Source: Granulicella cerasi
GTDB taxonomy: Bacteria > Acidobacteriota > Terriglobia > Terriglobales > Acidobacteriaceae
Assembly: GCF_025685575.1 (NCBI RefSeq)
Contig: NZ_JAGSYD010000002.1
Location: 868,001-932,000 of the forward strand
DNA length: 64,000 nt
Reading direction: 5' to 3'
The notes under the pieces are model-generated. The model saw only the letters and a program-made list of their open reading frames with translations, was not told the DNA's origin and ran no database searches. The translations under genes and the position numbers were made by a program. This document shows, piece after piece, positions 63,949 to 64,000 of this stretch (positions are counted from its first letter, which is position 1; every line of letters starts with the position of its first letter).

Positions 63949-64000
63949 AGTCTCTATGGTTAGCGGGTGCGCCGCCCTCTTGTCGAGGGTGCTAGAGACT

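Overview
This window looks like a chromosomal segment of an Acidobacteriota bacterium, class Terriglobia, probably family Acidobacteriaceae (Terriglobus/Granulicella/Edaphobacter type). The reasons are high GC, a VWFA-related protein of the acidobacterial type, a Gram-negative envelope gene set (LptE, BamA, TamB), Ala/Pro-rich IF2 and many palindromic intergenic repeats. This is inference from gene content; no database search was possible. I found no rRNA, tRNA, CRISPR array, phage or complete insertion sequence.

Layout. 0-7 kb: a truncated CocE/NonD hydrolase, a VWFA-like exported protein, then on the minus strand an Ig-like lipoprotein, an M1 aminopeptidase, lptE and holA. 7-12 kb: ftsH, tilS, an unknown gene, a GNAT acetyltransferase and ispD. 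12-17.5 kb: guaB with a related palindromic repeat on each side, a large S9 peptidase and a PIN/AbrB toxin-antitoxin pair. 17.6-23.4 kb: rimP-nusA-infB behind a terminator-like leader. 23.5-26.2 kb: a Crp/Fnr regulator with Fnr-like cysteines, convergent with a Cys-rich small protein plus a solitary cytochrome oxidase subunit I; their promoter carries a perfect CRP-type palindrome. 26.4-29.3 kb: M24 peptidase, alpha/beta hydrolase and two small membrane proteins. 29.4-36.7 kb: a compact type IV pilus/type II secretion-like operon, pilC-pilB-pilM-pilN-pilO-(pilP/gspC-like)-pseudopilin. 36.8-41 kb: erpA, three small membrane proteins (two are tandem paralogues with the same leader hairpin), pheA, an Lmo0937-like protein, a CsbD-like protein and a UbiA prenyltransferase. 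41-49.6 kb: a bamA / SurA-like / tamB envelope operon. 49.8-56.8 kb: MoeB/ThiF-like protein, an ECF sigma factor with a small partner, trpD, a VOC protein, sucC, a four-helix-bundle gene wedged between sucC and sucD, and ndk. 57-64 kb: SGNH hydrolase, a Spy/CpxP-like protein, anti-sigma and ECF sigma factor, an AI-2E-family permease, aroK and a hybrid histidine kinase.

The most unusual material is small and intergenic. A four-helix-bundle (23S rRNA intervening-sequence type) gene splits sucC and sucD and is bracketed by 33-nt inverted arms built of heptamers; its 3' end repeats the 3' end of sucC over 14 nt with one mismatch. Other 7-bp-period arrays lie between GNAT and ispD and between rimP and nusA. 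Two further palindromic repeat families each occur twice. A tandem pair of unknown small membrane proteins shares a leader with a hairpin next to the ribosome binding site. A probable regulator/operator pair connects the Crp/Fnr protein with the oxidase operon.
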